Of a stretch of 64,000 nt of DNA, positions 17,334-26,192 are shown in pieces. The DNA comes from an uncultured Prevotellaceae bacterium. GTDB taxonomy: Bacteria; Bacteroidota; Bacteroidia; Bacteroidales; Bacteroidaceae. The translations under genes were made by a program, and so were the position numbers. The DNA is taken from positions 1-64,000 of the forward strand of contig CACWLC010000007.1 in assembly GCA_902761605.1 (NCBI GenBank). Reading direction: 5' to 3'. The notes below the pieces were generated by a model. That model searched no databases and was not told the origin of the DNA. It saw nothing but the letters and a program-made list of their open reading frames with translations. The first letter of the stretch is position 1. The number at the start of each line of letters is the position of its first letter.

Positions 17334-18204
17334 GGGTAATTCTACCAATACAAGTAGCGTACGCTACGTGAAGGCACCACGTTTTGCCCGTCCTTTGGTA
17401 GAGAAGTGGATATCTGAATATGCAAAAACACAGCCCGGCGTGGAGTTCCAGATTGCCAAGGGCAACCAGAATCAGGGTAACGTCGATTTGAATGTCGTAT
17501 TTGACAGTAAAGATACAAAAACCAAAGACTTTAGCCATATCGTTGTTTATTTTGGAGAGTTCGCCGTGCTGCCTATCACAGCCAGTGGCAGTGAAGCTGC
17601 AAAAGTGCTGGAAGGCAAGCACCTGAACTCTAAGAAGCTAAAGCAGCTTTATTTCCTCAACGATGATTTCGAAGAGGATGTAAAGAAGATCAAGCAGTTT
17701 GAGAAACTTGTTATCTATAGCGGCAGCAACGCTACATCCGTAGCCTCTTCCTTTGCACATAACTTTGGCGAGGAGAGCAGTAATTTCCGCGGCAAGCGTA
17801 TCTCTGGCGATGACCTTTTTATCAATACCGCTCTGCTGAAAGACCCTCTGGGAGTATCTTTCAACGCCTTACCAAACATCTTCGACCTTCAGAGTCGTCA
17901 TATTAAGAGTAATCTTACCTTGATAGGTATCGATGTGAAGAAGAATCTCGAAAAGAACTTCTCTGATGAGGCAACACTCGACGAGGTGATTGCAGCACTT
18001 GAGAATGGAAAGATTCAGGAGGTTGCTGTTGAGAAGATTGGTGTTAGCTATAATATTGCCGACGATGCTGTAAACCAGTTCCTTAACTGGATTCTTACTG
18101 CTGGCACAAAATACAACCATGAATACGGTTTGTTGAACCTTGACAACAAACAGTCACAGGCACAGATAGAGAAGGTAAAGTCGGAATTTACCGCTCAGAA
18201 ATAA
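17269..18204 (+). CDS. exported protein resembling a periplasmic solute-binding (PstS-like) fold
   Basis: 311-residue exported protein of uncertain function. It has a signal peptide (MKRIVLTIAVLLSINISSVWA) close in sequence to that of the M14 protein, although the mature proteins are unrelated. The mature part contains segments reminiscent of PstS-like binding proteins (FAVLPITASGSEAAKVL, LNSKKLKQLYFLNDDF, KLVIYSGSNATSVASSF). It contains no Cys after the signal peptide, so it is not a lipoprotein. It leads an operon with SusC, SusD, a thioredoxin-like protein and an M20 peptidase remnant. It may bind the imported ligand, but the fold assignment is tentative. Confidence 0.55.
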   Translation: MKRIVLTIAVLLSINISSVWAEGNSTNTSSVRYVKAPRFARPLVEKWISEYAKTQPGVEFQIAKGNQNQGNVDLNVVFDSKDTKTKDFSHIVVYFGEFAVLPITASGSEAAKVLEGKHLNSKKLKQLYFLNDDFEEDVKKIKQFEKLVIYSGSNATSVASSFAHNFGEESSNFRGKRISGDDLFINTALLKDPLGVSFNALPNIFDLQSRHIKSNLTLIGIDVKKNLEKNFSDEATLDEVIAALENGKIQEVAVEKIGVSYNIADDAVNQFLNWILTAGTKYNHEYGLLNLDNKQSQAQIEKVKSEFTAQK

Positions 18205-18235
18205 TTTTGTTAGGTTAGTTAGTAGATTTTTAAAA

Positions 18236-18283
18236 TGCATGGTTAGGACGGCCCGAAGGGGCTGTCCTTACCAAAGCCATGCA
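18236..18283 (+). other. large intercistronic hairpin between the binding protein and susC
   Basis: GGTTAGGACGGCCC pairs with GGGCTGTCCTTACC (18241-18272; one T-T mismatch, one G-U pair) around a GAAG tetraloop, extended by TGCAT/ATGCA arms outside an asymmetric bulge. No U run follows. It lies 31 bp upstream of the susC ATG, so it may be an mRNA processing or stability element that sets different expression of the first gene and the transport genes. Confidence 0.55.
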
Positions 18284-18302
18284 CACAAAAACTGAAGAGA
18301 TC

Positions 18303-21300
18303 ATGAAAAAAGGACTATTCATAATTGGTTTTGCTATTGCTCCATTGTTGGCTGCTGCACAAAACCTGATTACAGGCCATATTACAGATGTTCGTACTGG
18401 TGAACCACTGATCGGTGCATCGGTAATCGTAAAATCAGAAAAGGGGCAGGGAGTTGTGACCGATATCGACGGTAACTTCAAACTCCAGACAAAGGTAGAG
18501 GCACCATTGACCCTCAGAGTTGAATTCATTGGATATCGCGCTCTCGATGTGGATGTCTATGATTTCGAGGAACCTGTAGAAATAACGTTGAAAGAAAATT
18601 ACAATAGTCTTGAGGGAATCGTTGTTACAGGAGTTGCACAAGGGACATCACGTAAAGGTCTCTCTTTTGCTTTGACAAAAATCAGTGATGAGCTTATTAA
18701 TACTGTACCACAGACGGATGCATCGACAACTCTTCGAGGAAAAGTTGCAGGTATTCGTATAGAACAGTCGGAAGGTAACCAGGGTGCTAAAGTATATCTT
18801 CGTGGTGCCAAATCAATTAATGGAAATATAGAACCTCTGATAGTGGTTGACGGGTTTGTAACCTCATTATCCTTATCTGATATTAATCCTACTGACATCG
18901 AAACAATAGAAGTTGTAAAGGGTGCGGCAGCCTCCGCTCTTTATGGTACTCGTGGTGAAGGTGGTGTTATTCAAGTCATTACAAAAAAAGGACGTGTTGG
19001 AAGAACGTCTGTGACTCTTGACAATGAAATAGGATTCAGTCATGCCATAAATATTCCAAAGACATCAAAATATCATCACTACAAAGTCAATAACGATGGT
19101 TCTTTTGCCCTTAATCAAGGTGGACGCGTTATTGATTATCAGGACAACGGATATTCTGTAAACCTGCACCCCTACGTCAATTATGTTGATAATATCGGTA
19201 ACCTGTTAAGTGATCAGCCGTTTTATACCAATACCGTATCTTTGGGAACCTCTGGAGAGCAATATAACATTTATGCTTCATTCCAGAACCAGTCAAAGGG
19301 TGGTGTGACGAGTTCTATTGATCCTGATAAGAAACAGAGTTTTCTTTTTAATTTAGGCTATAAGCCAATTAAAGGTCTGAGTACGGAGTTTACAGCTCAA
19401 TATAGTGTTAGTAATACCCCTTCGAATGTAACTAGTAACTCCGGTTCAAATGGACTTGTTTATTCTGCATTACTTTTGGAACCATTTGTCAATTTGGCTC
19501 AAAAAGATGAAGACGGCAATTATTTAGTTTCACCAGATGGACTGAAACTTCTTTCAAGTCAGTTTAGCAACCCTCTTTATGAGTTTACAAATCGAGAGTA
19601 TGAATATAAAACCAAAAACCTATTGTTAGGTTGGAAAGCCAGATATCAGATTTCAAAGTTGTTCAGCGCGGAGGTGGCATATTCTATTCAGAATACCTCT
19701 TATGAAACTTCCAACTATTATCCCATCGGATATGAGACCCTGTCTGTAGATGCCACTAAGAATAATGGTTATTATGGTAAGTCAACCCTTCAGACAGATA
19801 CCCGTAACGCCCAGTTCCAGTTGAATTTTAATCAAAAAGTTGGTGACTTTGATTTAGGCGCAGCATTTAAAAGTGTATACGAGTACGAGAAAATAGAGGG
19901 ATTCAGTGCTAACGGATATAATCTGACAGCTCCTGTTAAGTCATTGGATATTACAGATGCTTCAACCCGTAACATATCATCTACGTGGCAGCAGACAGTC
20001 AACTATGGCTATTTCCTTAACTTCAAGGGAAGTTGGCGTGAGAAGGTGTTCCTTGATGTATTAGGACGCCTTGACAAGAGTTCCCGTTTCGGAAAAGATG
20101 TTAGTTGGGCTTTCTTTCCACGTGTTTCTCTGGCATATCGTATTACTCAGGACTTAAAGCTCGGCCCTGTTACAGAACTGAAACTTCGAGCTGCTTATGG
20201 TGAGGCCGGTAGTCTGCCTCCTTATGGAGCTAAAGACAGCCGTGTAACCCTGAATAATTCAGGAGGTGTAAGTTTTACACAAAATGCGAACACCGATCTT
20301 AAGCGTGCCATAACGTCAGAAACGGAATTTGGCTTTGATGCCATACTGTGGGATTGGCTTAACGTACAGTTCAACTATGCCTTTGCAAATAGTCGCAATG
20401 ACTTTATTTCTGTTCCATCGTTTACACCGTTACAAGGTTCTGCAACGATATATGATAATCTTGGCAAGGTTAAATCAAATTCTATTGAGTTGGAGATATC
20501 TGGTCGTATCATCAACAAAAAGAACTTTACGTGGGATGCAGGGTTGACATTCAGCCGTGTTCGCAGTGAAATAACCGACATGGGAGATGTACCTGCATTT
20601 ACAGATGGAGATTACCGTCGTGATAAGGGGCTCAGCACATCTACTATTTGGGGATATGGAATATTCACCAGTCTAGATCAACTTAAGACCAATACGGCAG
20701 GCTTTGTGATAAACGCTGGAGACGGGACAAAGACATTAAACGATTATACAGTCAACTCCCTTGGTTTTGTTGTTGAGAAATCCGCTCTTGGAACAAAGAA
20801 TGAAGCGCCAGTCTTCTATGTCGACGGGAATACGGGTAATACAAAGGTCATTGGCGATGCACAACCTGATTTTACGGTTGGTTTCACAAATACCTTTACC
20901 TATGGCCCATTCTCACTCTATGCATCTCTTGACTGGAAACATGGTGGACAAAAGTATAATGAGACGGTTCAATACCTCTCTTACGTGTCACGTTCAGAAT
21001 TCGATGATGCATCCGCTAAAGCGGGTCTGCCGCTGACATTCGCAACACAGGTGTTTAATGCAGAACTCCCCACGGACTATTGGGTGGAAAATGCCGGATA
21101 TGTTTCTCTCCGCGAATTGTCACTATCTTATGACATCCCCGTTAAGCGATTAGGTTTGGGCCAGTGGATTCAAAAAGCTCGTCTGTCACTTTTGGGCCGT
21201 AATCTGTTTATTCTCACAAACTTTACAGGTGTAAATGTAGATGGCGACAACTATGATGGTAGTGCAGGTACTTCAGATTTCTTTAACTATCCTTCATATC

Positions 21301-21335
21301 GTACGCTTTCAGCAAAACTTACTATTGATTTCTAA
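18303..21335 (+). CDS. SusC/RagA family TonB-linked outer-membrane protein
   Basis: 1010-residue TonB-dependent importer. The start at 18303 (MKKGLFIIGFAIAPLLAAAQ, a clear signal peptide) is preferred over the ATG at 18279, which lies in the hairpin. A CarboxypepD_reg-like domain (about 23-105, GHITDVRTGEPLIGASVIVKS), the LEGIVVTGVAQGT region, a plug with VYLRGAKSI and LIVVDGFV, and a barrel ending in LSAKLTIDF follow. It pairs with the SusD homologue 12 bp downstream. It is clearly diverged from the SusC of the first operon, so the two operons are not simple duplicates. Confidence 0.95.
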   Translation: MKKGLFIIGFAIAPLLAAAQNLITGHITDVRTGEPLIGASVIVKSEKGQGVVTDIDGNFKLQTKVEAPLTLRVEFIGYRALDVDVYDFEEPVEITLKENYNSLEGIVVTGVAQGTSRKGLSFALTKISDELINTVPQTDASTTLRGKVAGIRIEQSEGNQGAKVYLRGAKSINGNIEPLIVVDGFVTSLSLSDINPTDIETIEVVKGAAASALYGTRGEGGVIQVITKKGRVGRTSVTLDNEIGFSHAINIPKTSKYHHYKVNNDGSFALNQGGRVIDYQDNGYSVNLHPYVNYVDNIGNLLSDQPFYTNTVSLGTSGEQYNIYASFQNQSKGGVTSSIDPDKKQSFLFNLGYKPIKGLSTEFTAQYSVSNTPSNVTSNSGSNGLVYSALLLEPFVNLAQKDEDGNYLVSPDGLKLLSSQFSNPLYEFTNREYEYKTKNLLLGWKARYQISKLFSAEVAYSIQNTSYETSNYYPIGYETLSVDATKNNGYYGKSTLQTDTRNAQFQLNFNQKVGDFDLGAAFKSVYEYEKIEGFSANGYNLTAPVKSLDITDASTRNISSTWQQTVNYGYFLNFKGSWREKVFLDVLGRLDKSSRFGKDVSWAFFPRVSLAYRITQDLKLGPVTELKLRAAYGEAGSLPPYGAKDSRVTLNNSGGVSFTQNANTDLKRAITSETEFGFDAILWDWLNVQFNYAFANSRNDFISVPSFTPLQGSATIYDNLGKVKSNSIELEISGRIINKKNFTWDAGLTFSRVRSEITDMGDVPAFTDGDYRRDKGLSTSTIWGYGIFTSLDQLKTNTAGFVINAGDGTKTLNDYTVNSLGFVVEKSALGTKNEAPVFYVDGNTGNTKVIGDAQPDFTVGFTNTFTYGPFSLYASLDWKHGGQKYNETVQYLSYVSRSEFDDASAKAGLPLTFATQVFNAELPTDYWVENAGYVSLRELSLSYDIPVKRLGLGQWIQKARLSLLGRNLFILTNFTGVNVDGDNYDGSAGTSDFFNYPSYRTLSAKLTIDF

Positions 21336-21347
21336 ATTTTAGACATT

Positions 21348-22877
21348 ATGAATAAGAATATATTTTTATTAATAGCTGCATTTTCAGCACTTATCTCGTG
21401 CGAGGGTACGGATTTTGACGATCCTAGTACTTTGACTAACGAAGAAGCTGTCAGTAAGATAAGGAGTTTCAGCTATTCACTGGTAACCAGTAGTGTTCAG
21501 ACCGCATTTAATACTACTACAAGTACTGCAGGCGTTCATTTCAGTTTGTTAGCTGATCAAACAACAAATACGAATGGAAACTCCAATTGGTGGTATTATG
21601 CCCAGGAACCACGTATGCGCATTATCAACAGTAGCTCAGAACGCTCATACAATGCTTCACTTAACGTACTCTATAGTAATTTCTATCAGGCCAATCTCGA
21701 TGCAACAAAGGTAATAGACATTATCGAGAATCAAGGTGGAAAAGCATTCGATGATTCTGGTAAGGATCGTACCAACGACTGTCTGATAGGTGCCTATTAT
21801 GCGAAGGGTGTTTCTCAAGGATATCTTGGAAACCTCTATGACAGGGGTATTATTGTTGATGATGTTAACCTGTCTGAAAGGGGGTATCCTAATTCATATA
21901 AGGAACTTACAGAAAATGGTGTCCGTCATCTTGAAAAGGCCATTGCTCTTGCAGAATCATCATCAAGCTTGCAATTCGATTTTCTTCAAGGTGTCGCTGT
22001 CAGTAAGGAACAGTTCCTGAAACTGGCAAACTCCATTGCAGCACGCATTCTGTCGTCAATCGCCAGAGACAAATCTGAGGCTGTTGCGCTTGGAAGTGGT
22101 CACTGGCAGAGAGTGCTTGCTTTCGCAGATAAGGGATTCACAGAAGACTTTATCATAACAACGACATCAGGTGGCTATTATAACGCATTGCTGAATAACC
22201 TGACGTTTAAGGGCAGTTCCAATCGTCCCGTAGACATCAAGGTTCCTTATCTGGCAGATAAGACTCATAATTATCCAAATTTCTATCCGACAGACGCTAC
22301 GATACTACAGCCTATTGAGACTGATGATGACCGTTTCTATGAGTACTTTTCATATACACCAAACTTTGGTATTTTAATGGAATCGCGAGGGCGAGGTCTT
22401 TTCAGTAACTACATTCGAGAGCGTTGGACAAATAGTCATAATAGTCTTGCTGAGGTTGGGTCGATAAATCCTTATATTCTTGCAGAGGAAGTTCGTTTGA
22501 TAAAGGCTGAAGCAAAATTGTTTCTTAACGATTTTGTGGGTGCTGCAGAACTACTTAATGATCCTGCTTCATCACGGAAGTCTAAAGGACACTTAGGGGA
22601 TATTCCTGCTACAGAAAACGATATCCGTGCAGCTCTTCATTATGAGTATGCCATCGAGATAGATGGTGCTGCGGGCGTAACAGTTCCATTCTCTTTTATG
22701 CGTCGTAATGATTTGCTTATTGGTGGAACACCAACAGAATATCCGATACCGCAGAAACAGTTGGAACTTATTGGCGAAAGTTTATATTCTTTTGGAGGAA
22801 AGGAATTTATTGGGGAGAAAGGTATATTTGGGGAGTTGGCTACATCATTGGATAATGGATGGAAACCATCAGAATAA
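21348..22877 (+). CDS. SusD/RagB family surface lipoprotein
   Basis: 509-residue lipoprotein partner of the preceding SusC. The lipobox ALISC gives the lipidated Cys at 18. The mature protein has the all-helical SusD layout, with an NVLYSNFYQANLDATKVIDIIE TPR segment, ILAEEVRLIKAEAKLFLNDF and a C-terminal IPQKQLEL segment. It is weakly similar to the SusD of the first operon and belongs to a divergent branch. Substrate unknown. Confidence 0.88.
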   Translation: MNKNIFLLIAAFSALISCEGTDFDDPSTLTNEEAVSKIRSFSYSLVTSSVQTAFNTTTSTAGVHFSLLADQTTNTNGNSNWWYYAQEPRMRIINSSSERSYNASLNVLYSNFYQANLDATKVIDIIENQGGKAFDDSGKDRTNDCLIGAYYAKGVSQGYLGNLYDRGIIVDDVNLSERGYPNSYKELTENGVRHLEKAIALAESSSSLQFDFLQGVAVSKEQFLKLANSIAARILSSIARDKSEAVALGSGHWQRVLAFADKGFTEDFIITTTSGGYYNALLNNLTFKGSSNRPVDIKVPYLADKTHNYPNFYPTDATILQPIETDDDRFYEYFSYTPNFGILMESRGRGLFSNYIRERWTNSHNSLAEVGSINPYILAEEVRLIKAEAKLFLNDFVGAAELLNDPASSRKSKGHLGDIPATENDIRAALHYEYAIEIDGAAGVTVPFSFMRRNDLLIGGTPTEYPIPQKQLELIGESLYSFGGKEFIGEKGIFGELATSLDNGWKPSE

Positions 22878-22895
22878 TTGAACAGCAAAAAGGAT

Positions 22896-23453
22896 ATGAA
22901 AATTATTTTATTGATTGGTATATTTGTTTGGGGAGCGTTTATTTCTATTGGAGCCCAATCAGGAAAAAGTGAACAGGTGGAAAGATCTGACTCTAACGGA
23001 TATGTTGTATTCGATGGAGATAAGGCTCCAGACTTTAATGTTACTTTAACCGATGGACGTCGCTTGAAACTGTCGGACCTTCAAGGTAAATTGGTTATGA
23101 TTCAGTTTACGGCCAGCTGGTGTGGAGTATGCAGAAAAGAGATGCCTTTCATAGAGCGTGACATCTGGCAGAAGCATAAGAATGACACAAATTTCGTTCT
23201 CATCGGTATAGATCGTGATGAGCCACTTGAGAAAGTCTTGAAATTTGCTAAACAGACGGGGGTAACTTATCCTCTCGGACTTGACCCAGGTGCGGATATC
23301 TACGCTAAGTATGCTCTTCGCCAATCAGGTATTACTCGTAATATTCTGATTGACAAAGACGGAATTATCATTAAACGCACTCGACTATATAAGGAAGAGG
23401 AGTTTAACTCTTTGGTCGAGGCCATAGACAATTATCTAAAGAAAAAAAAGTAA
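22896..23453 (+). CDS. TlpA/ResA-like thioredoxin-fold protein
   Basis: 185-residue exported thiol-disulfide oxidoreductase. The ATG at 22896 begins a signal peptide (MKIILLIGIFVWGAFISIGAQ). The thioredoxin fold carries the active-site motif C76-G-V-C79 in FTASWCGVCRKEMPF, with a cis-Pro-type region (QSGITRNILID) later. It lies 18 bp after susD and 5 bp before the M20 gene, so it belongs to the operon. A redox enzyme next to Met/Cys-rich leader control suits handling of thiol or disulfide substrates, but that is inference. Confidence 0.88.
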   Translation: MKIILLIGIFVWGAFISIGAQSGKSEQVERSDSNGYVVFDGDKAPDFNVTLTDGRRLKLSDLQGKLVMIQFTASWCGVCRKEMPFIERDIWQKHKNDTNFVLIGIDRDEPLEKVLKFAKQTGVTYPLGLDPGADIYAKYALRQSGITRNILIDKDGIIIKRTRLYKEEEFNSLVEAIDNYLKKKK

Positions 23454-23458
23454 AAGAT

Positions 23459-24457
23459 ATGAGAAAGATTGCAGGTTTATTACTGTTTGCGGGACTGGTA
23501 GTAGGCAGCAGCGCAGAAGCAAAGAAAAACGATAAGAATAATGCGAAGGCGAAAGTAGCCATTGATTACCTTAACAGTAATTTCGCCACATACGATAAAT
23601 TGCAGAAGACTATCTGGGCTAATCCTGAACTCGGATTCCTAGAGAACAACAGCAGTGAACTTCTGAAACAGCATCTCCGTGAGAATGGCTTTACGATAGA
23701 GGAAGGAGTGGCGGGTATGCCAACGGCCTTTGTGGCTACATACGGTAGTGGTAAACCCGTTATAGGACTGCTGGCAGAGTTTGATGCCCTTCCTGGATTG
23801 TCACAGGATACTGTACCTTACCGTAAGCCAATTATTGAGAATGCACCAGGTCAAGGCTGTGGTCATAATACTTTTGGTGTCGCTTCTTCAGCCGCTGCTG
23901 TATCTATCAGTAAGTGGTTGACAAGCAACAAGAAAAGTGGCACGATTAAGGTGTATGGTTCACCAGCGGAAGAGGGAGGAGCTGGTAAAGTTTATATGGT
24001 CCGTGAAGGATTGTTTAAGGATGTTGATGTGGTGCTCGACTGGCATCCTTCCAGCAGGAATGCCGTTACGACAAATGGCGGAACAGCAATGGTTATGGTC
24101 GATTATAAGTTCTATGGTAAACCAGCCCATGCAGCTGGCAACCCTGGAAAGGACGTTCGGCCCTCGATGCTGTAGAGGCTCTCGACTATATGGTTAATCT
24201 ATTGCGTGAGCATGTACCGTTCCCGGCAGTCCTGGTCACAGCTGGCAGAACGTTGCCGCCGATGGTACCACCATTGGTACAAAGGATTGCTAAATGCGAG
24301 TCGCGTATTCGCATTGACTGCAGTAGAACTGTATTTAGATGCTAAACTGCTTAAGGCTGTAAAAGATGAGTTCGAGCAGGTTGTAGGATCTGGTTTTAAG
24401 TATGTTCCTCTGCTTGGTGACAGAAAACCGGCGCTTGATTATCGTGTATCGAAATAA
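23459..24457 (+). pseudogene. M20 metallopeptidase (AbgB-like amidohydrolase), internally deleted and frameshifted
   Basis: Remnant of an exported M20 amidohydrolase related to aminobenzoyl-glutamate hydrolase subunit B. The first 240 codons are intact, with a signal peptide, GLLAEFDALPGL, GQGCGHNTFG, PAEEGGAGK and GKPAHAAGNP. A one-base loss in the C run at 24142-24144 then ends the frame; the next frame continues KGRSALDAVEALDYM to about 24213. The central part of the enzyme (an estimated 150 residues) is missing, and the family's C-terminal part resumes with TVPGSPGHSWQNVAADGTTIG. A second one-base loss in the G run at 24284-24285 shifts again to GLLNASRVFALTAVELY and the terminal LLGDRKPALDY. 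The two one-base losses could be sequencing errors; the internal deletion could not. Confidence 0.85.
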
Positions 24458-24469
24458 TTAACAGAATAG

Positions 24470-24501
24470 TTTGCTTGTTTTGCAAAAAAAGTGTAATTTT
24501 G
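24470..24501 (+). promoter_or_regulatory. promoter of the SDR gene
   Basis: TTTG (24470-24473), 20-bp spacer, TAATTTTG (24494-24501), a full TAnnTTTG match. Confidence 0.75.
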
Positions 24502-24526
24502 CATCCGATTAAAGATTTTTGAGATT

Positions 24527-25237
24527 ATGAAACAGAAAATTGCATTTATCACCGGTGCTAATAAAGGTATTGGTTATGGAATCGCCGAGCATCTCGGTAA
24601 GAGCGGTTGGCAAATTGTTGTAGGAGCCCGCGACGAGCAACGTGCGGAGAATGCCATCGACTATCTTAAATCAGCAGGTGCCAATGTACTTGGCTGGGTT
24701 AACATTGAATTACGCAACCTTGCAAGCATCGAACAGGCTGCAAAAGAGCTAAAAGAGAAATACGCAGGATTGACTCTTCTGATTAATAATGCTGGTATCC
24801 CAGGTGATATGAGCGTGAATAGCGAACATACTGAAATCGAAGACATCAAGGAAGCGCTCGAAGTAAATTTTATCGGCACTTTCGCACTAACGAAGGCTCT
24901 TATACCACTGCTTGCCAAGAATGAGGGCCGCATCATCAACGTCACAGTTCCTTCTGAAATCAGTCCTTATTGGCACCCGCTTGCCTATGTTGCCAGCAAG
25001 TCTGCTCAGAATGCCATGATGGGTGTTATGGCCATCGAGTTCCAGCAAGCTGGCACTCCAGTTGAGGTCTTCTCTGTTCACCCAGGCCCCACCACCACCG
25101 ATTTGAACGGCAATATGGCTCTGCCTGGTTTCCACGACATTGAGACTGTTGGTCGGAAGTTTGCCGAACTCATCAACGATGGCCAGAACCATCAAGGTGA
25201 GTTCATCGAACTTTACCCTATTGTAAAAGAAGACTAA
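24527..25237 (+). CDS. short-chain dehydrogenase/reductase
   Basis: 236-residue cytoplasmic SDR oxidoreductase. The NAD(P)-binding motif TGANKGIGYGIA is near residue 9, the NNAG motif near 87, and the catalytic Tyr154 and Lys158 lie in AYVASKS; the catalytic Ser region is VTVPSEISPYW near 140. The overall pattern (GWQIVVGARDEQRAENAI) is that of carbonyl-reductase-like SDRs. It is a single-gene unit with its own promoter, convergent with the TcdA-like gene 12 bp away. The substrate cannot be told. Confidence 0.9.
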   Translation: MKQKIAFITGANKGIGYGIAEHLGKSGWQIVVGARDEQRAENAIDYLKSAGANVLGWVNIELRNLASIEQAAKELKEKYAGLTLLINNAGIPGDMSVNSEHTEIEDIKEALEVNFIGTFALTKALIPLLAKNEGRIINVTVPSEISPYWHPLAYVASKSAQNAMMGVMAIEFQQAGTPVEVFSVHPGPTTTDLNGNMALPGFHDIETVGRKFAELINDGQNHQGEFIELYPIVKED

Positions 25238-25249
25238 ACCATCTGTGTT

Positions 25250-26047
25250 CTAATTAATGGCATCTTGTACTACCAAACCGGCCAGCATGAAGCCAAAGAT
25301 GGCTGTGATGTGGGCAAGAGTGCCATTGATTTGGGCTTTAGATGAGCACCACTCATGATTAAGCAGACTGGGGTCGCCAGGTCCATTCTTAGCTTTAGGA
25401 CACATGCAATGCTCGGTGCCACAAGTGGCATTGTGGCCCTTATTCTCAAGCAACTCATCAGAATAAACGCACTGGAACTTACGCTTGGGATACTGACCGT
25501 CGCGCTTGAAACGCTTGCGAAGAGCACGGGCCAGAGGGTCGCCTTGCACCTTCCAGAACTCAGCGGTTTTTATTCGTGTCGGGTCTAACTTTAAAGCAGC
25601 CCCCATAGACGAGAAGAACTTTGCCTCAGTCCTAGTTGCCATCAGAATGAGCAACGCCTTATCCTTGAGCGAGTCGATGGCATCGATAATATAGTCGTAA
25701 TTGCCAATGTCGAAACTATCAGCTGTCTCGGCGGTAAAAATCTGCTGTAGGGCTGTGATGTCTGCCGATGGATTAATACTGAGCAGTCGCTCTTTTAATG
25801 CGTCAACCTTTACCTGACCTACCGTCTTTGATGTCGCCATCAGTTGTCGGTTGATATTGGTGATACACACGCGGTCGGAATCAACAATAGTGAGGTGTTT
25901 GATACCACTTCGCACCAGACTCTCCGCACACCACGACCCAACGCCGCCTACACCGAAGATAATGACACGCTTAGAGGCAATGTTGCCCATCGCTTCATTG
26001 CCCAATAGGAGTTCCGATCTACGGAAAATAGCTTGTTCTAACGCCAT
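25250..26047 (-). CDS. tcdA: tRNA threonylcarbamoyladenosine dehydratase (TcdA/ThiF-type E1-like)
   Basis: 265-residue ThiF-family adenylating enzyme predicted to cyclise t6A37 of tRNA to ct6A. The start at 26047 (MALEQAIFRRSELLLG) is used because the longer reading frame from 26149 begins upstream of the promoter at 26065-26095. The nucleotide-binding loop FGVGGVGSWCAESLVRSGI is near residue 28, with DSDRVCITNINRQ after it; a Cys-rich stretch (GTEHCMCPKAKNGPGDP) lies near 210. Length and motifs fit TcdA (YgdL/CsdL), which is often linked to sulfur-transfer enzymes. It is divergent from the DAACS symporter across an 18-bp dyad. Confidence 0.9.
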   Translation of the reverse strand: MALEQAIFRRSELLLGNEAMGNIASKRVIIFGVGGVGSWCAESLVRSGIKHLTIVDSDRVCITNINRQLMATSKTVGQVKVDALKERLLSINPSADITALQQIFTAETADSFDIGNYDYIIDAIDSLKDKALLILMATRTEAKFFSSMGAALKLDPTRIKTAEFWKVQGDPLARALRKRFKRDGQYPKRKFQCVYSDELLENKGHNATCGTEHCMCPKAKNGPGDPSLLNHEWCSSKAQINGTLAHITAIFGFMLAGLVVQDAIN

Positions 26048-26064
26048 GTTTGTAATTTTGGCTG

Positions 26065-26095
26065 CAAAGGTACTGCTTTTTTCTGAATGAACAAT
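26065..26095 (-). promoter_or_regulatory. tcdA promoter
   Basis: On the minus strand: ATTG (-33, 26092-26095), 19-bp spacer, TACCTTTG (-7, 26065-26072). Confidence 0.75.
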
Positions 26096-26119
26096 GATAA
26101 GTAGACACTTTTTGAGAAA

Positions 26120-26137
26120 ATACCAATGGTGTGGTAT
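26120..26137. promoter_or_regulatory. 18-bp dyad between tcdA and the DAACS symporter
   Basis: Perfect ATACCA-N6-TGGTAT, identical in both arms to the cysK dyad. Its centre (26128.5) lies 31.5 bp upstream of the symporter -7 element and 56.5 bp upstream of that of tcdA. A third half-site TGGTAT follows at 26141-26146. At the symporter it would overlap the poorly conserved -33 region, a class II activator position. Confidence 0.65.
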
Positions 26138-26159
26138 TCCTGGTATCAATTATTCTTAC

Positions 26160-26167
26160 TACCTTTG
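26160..26167 (+). promoter_or_regulatory. -7 element of the DAACS symporter promoter
   Basis: TACCTTTG with no recognisable -33 box at the usual distance; the place of the -33 is taken by the dyad and the extra half-site. Confidence 0.7.
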
Positions 26168-26192
26168 CACCCGAAAACAGAGATAGTTTGTT

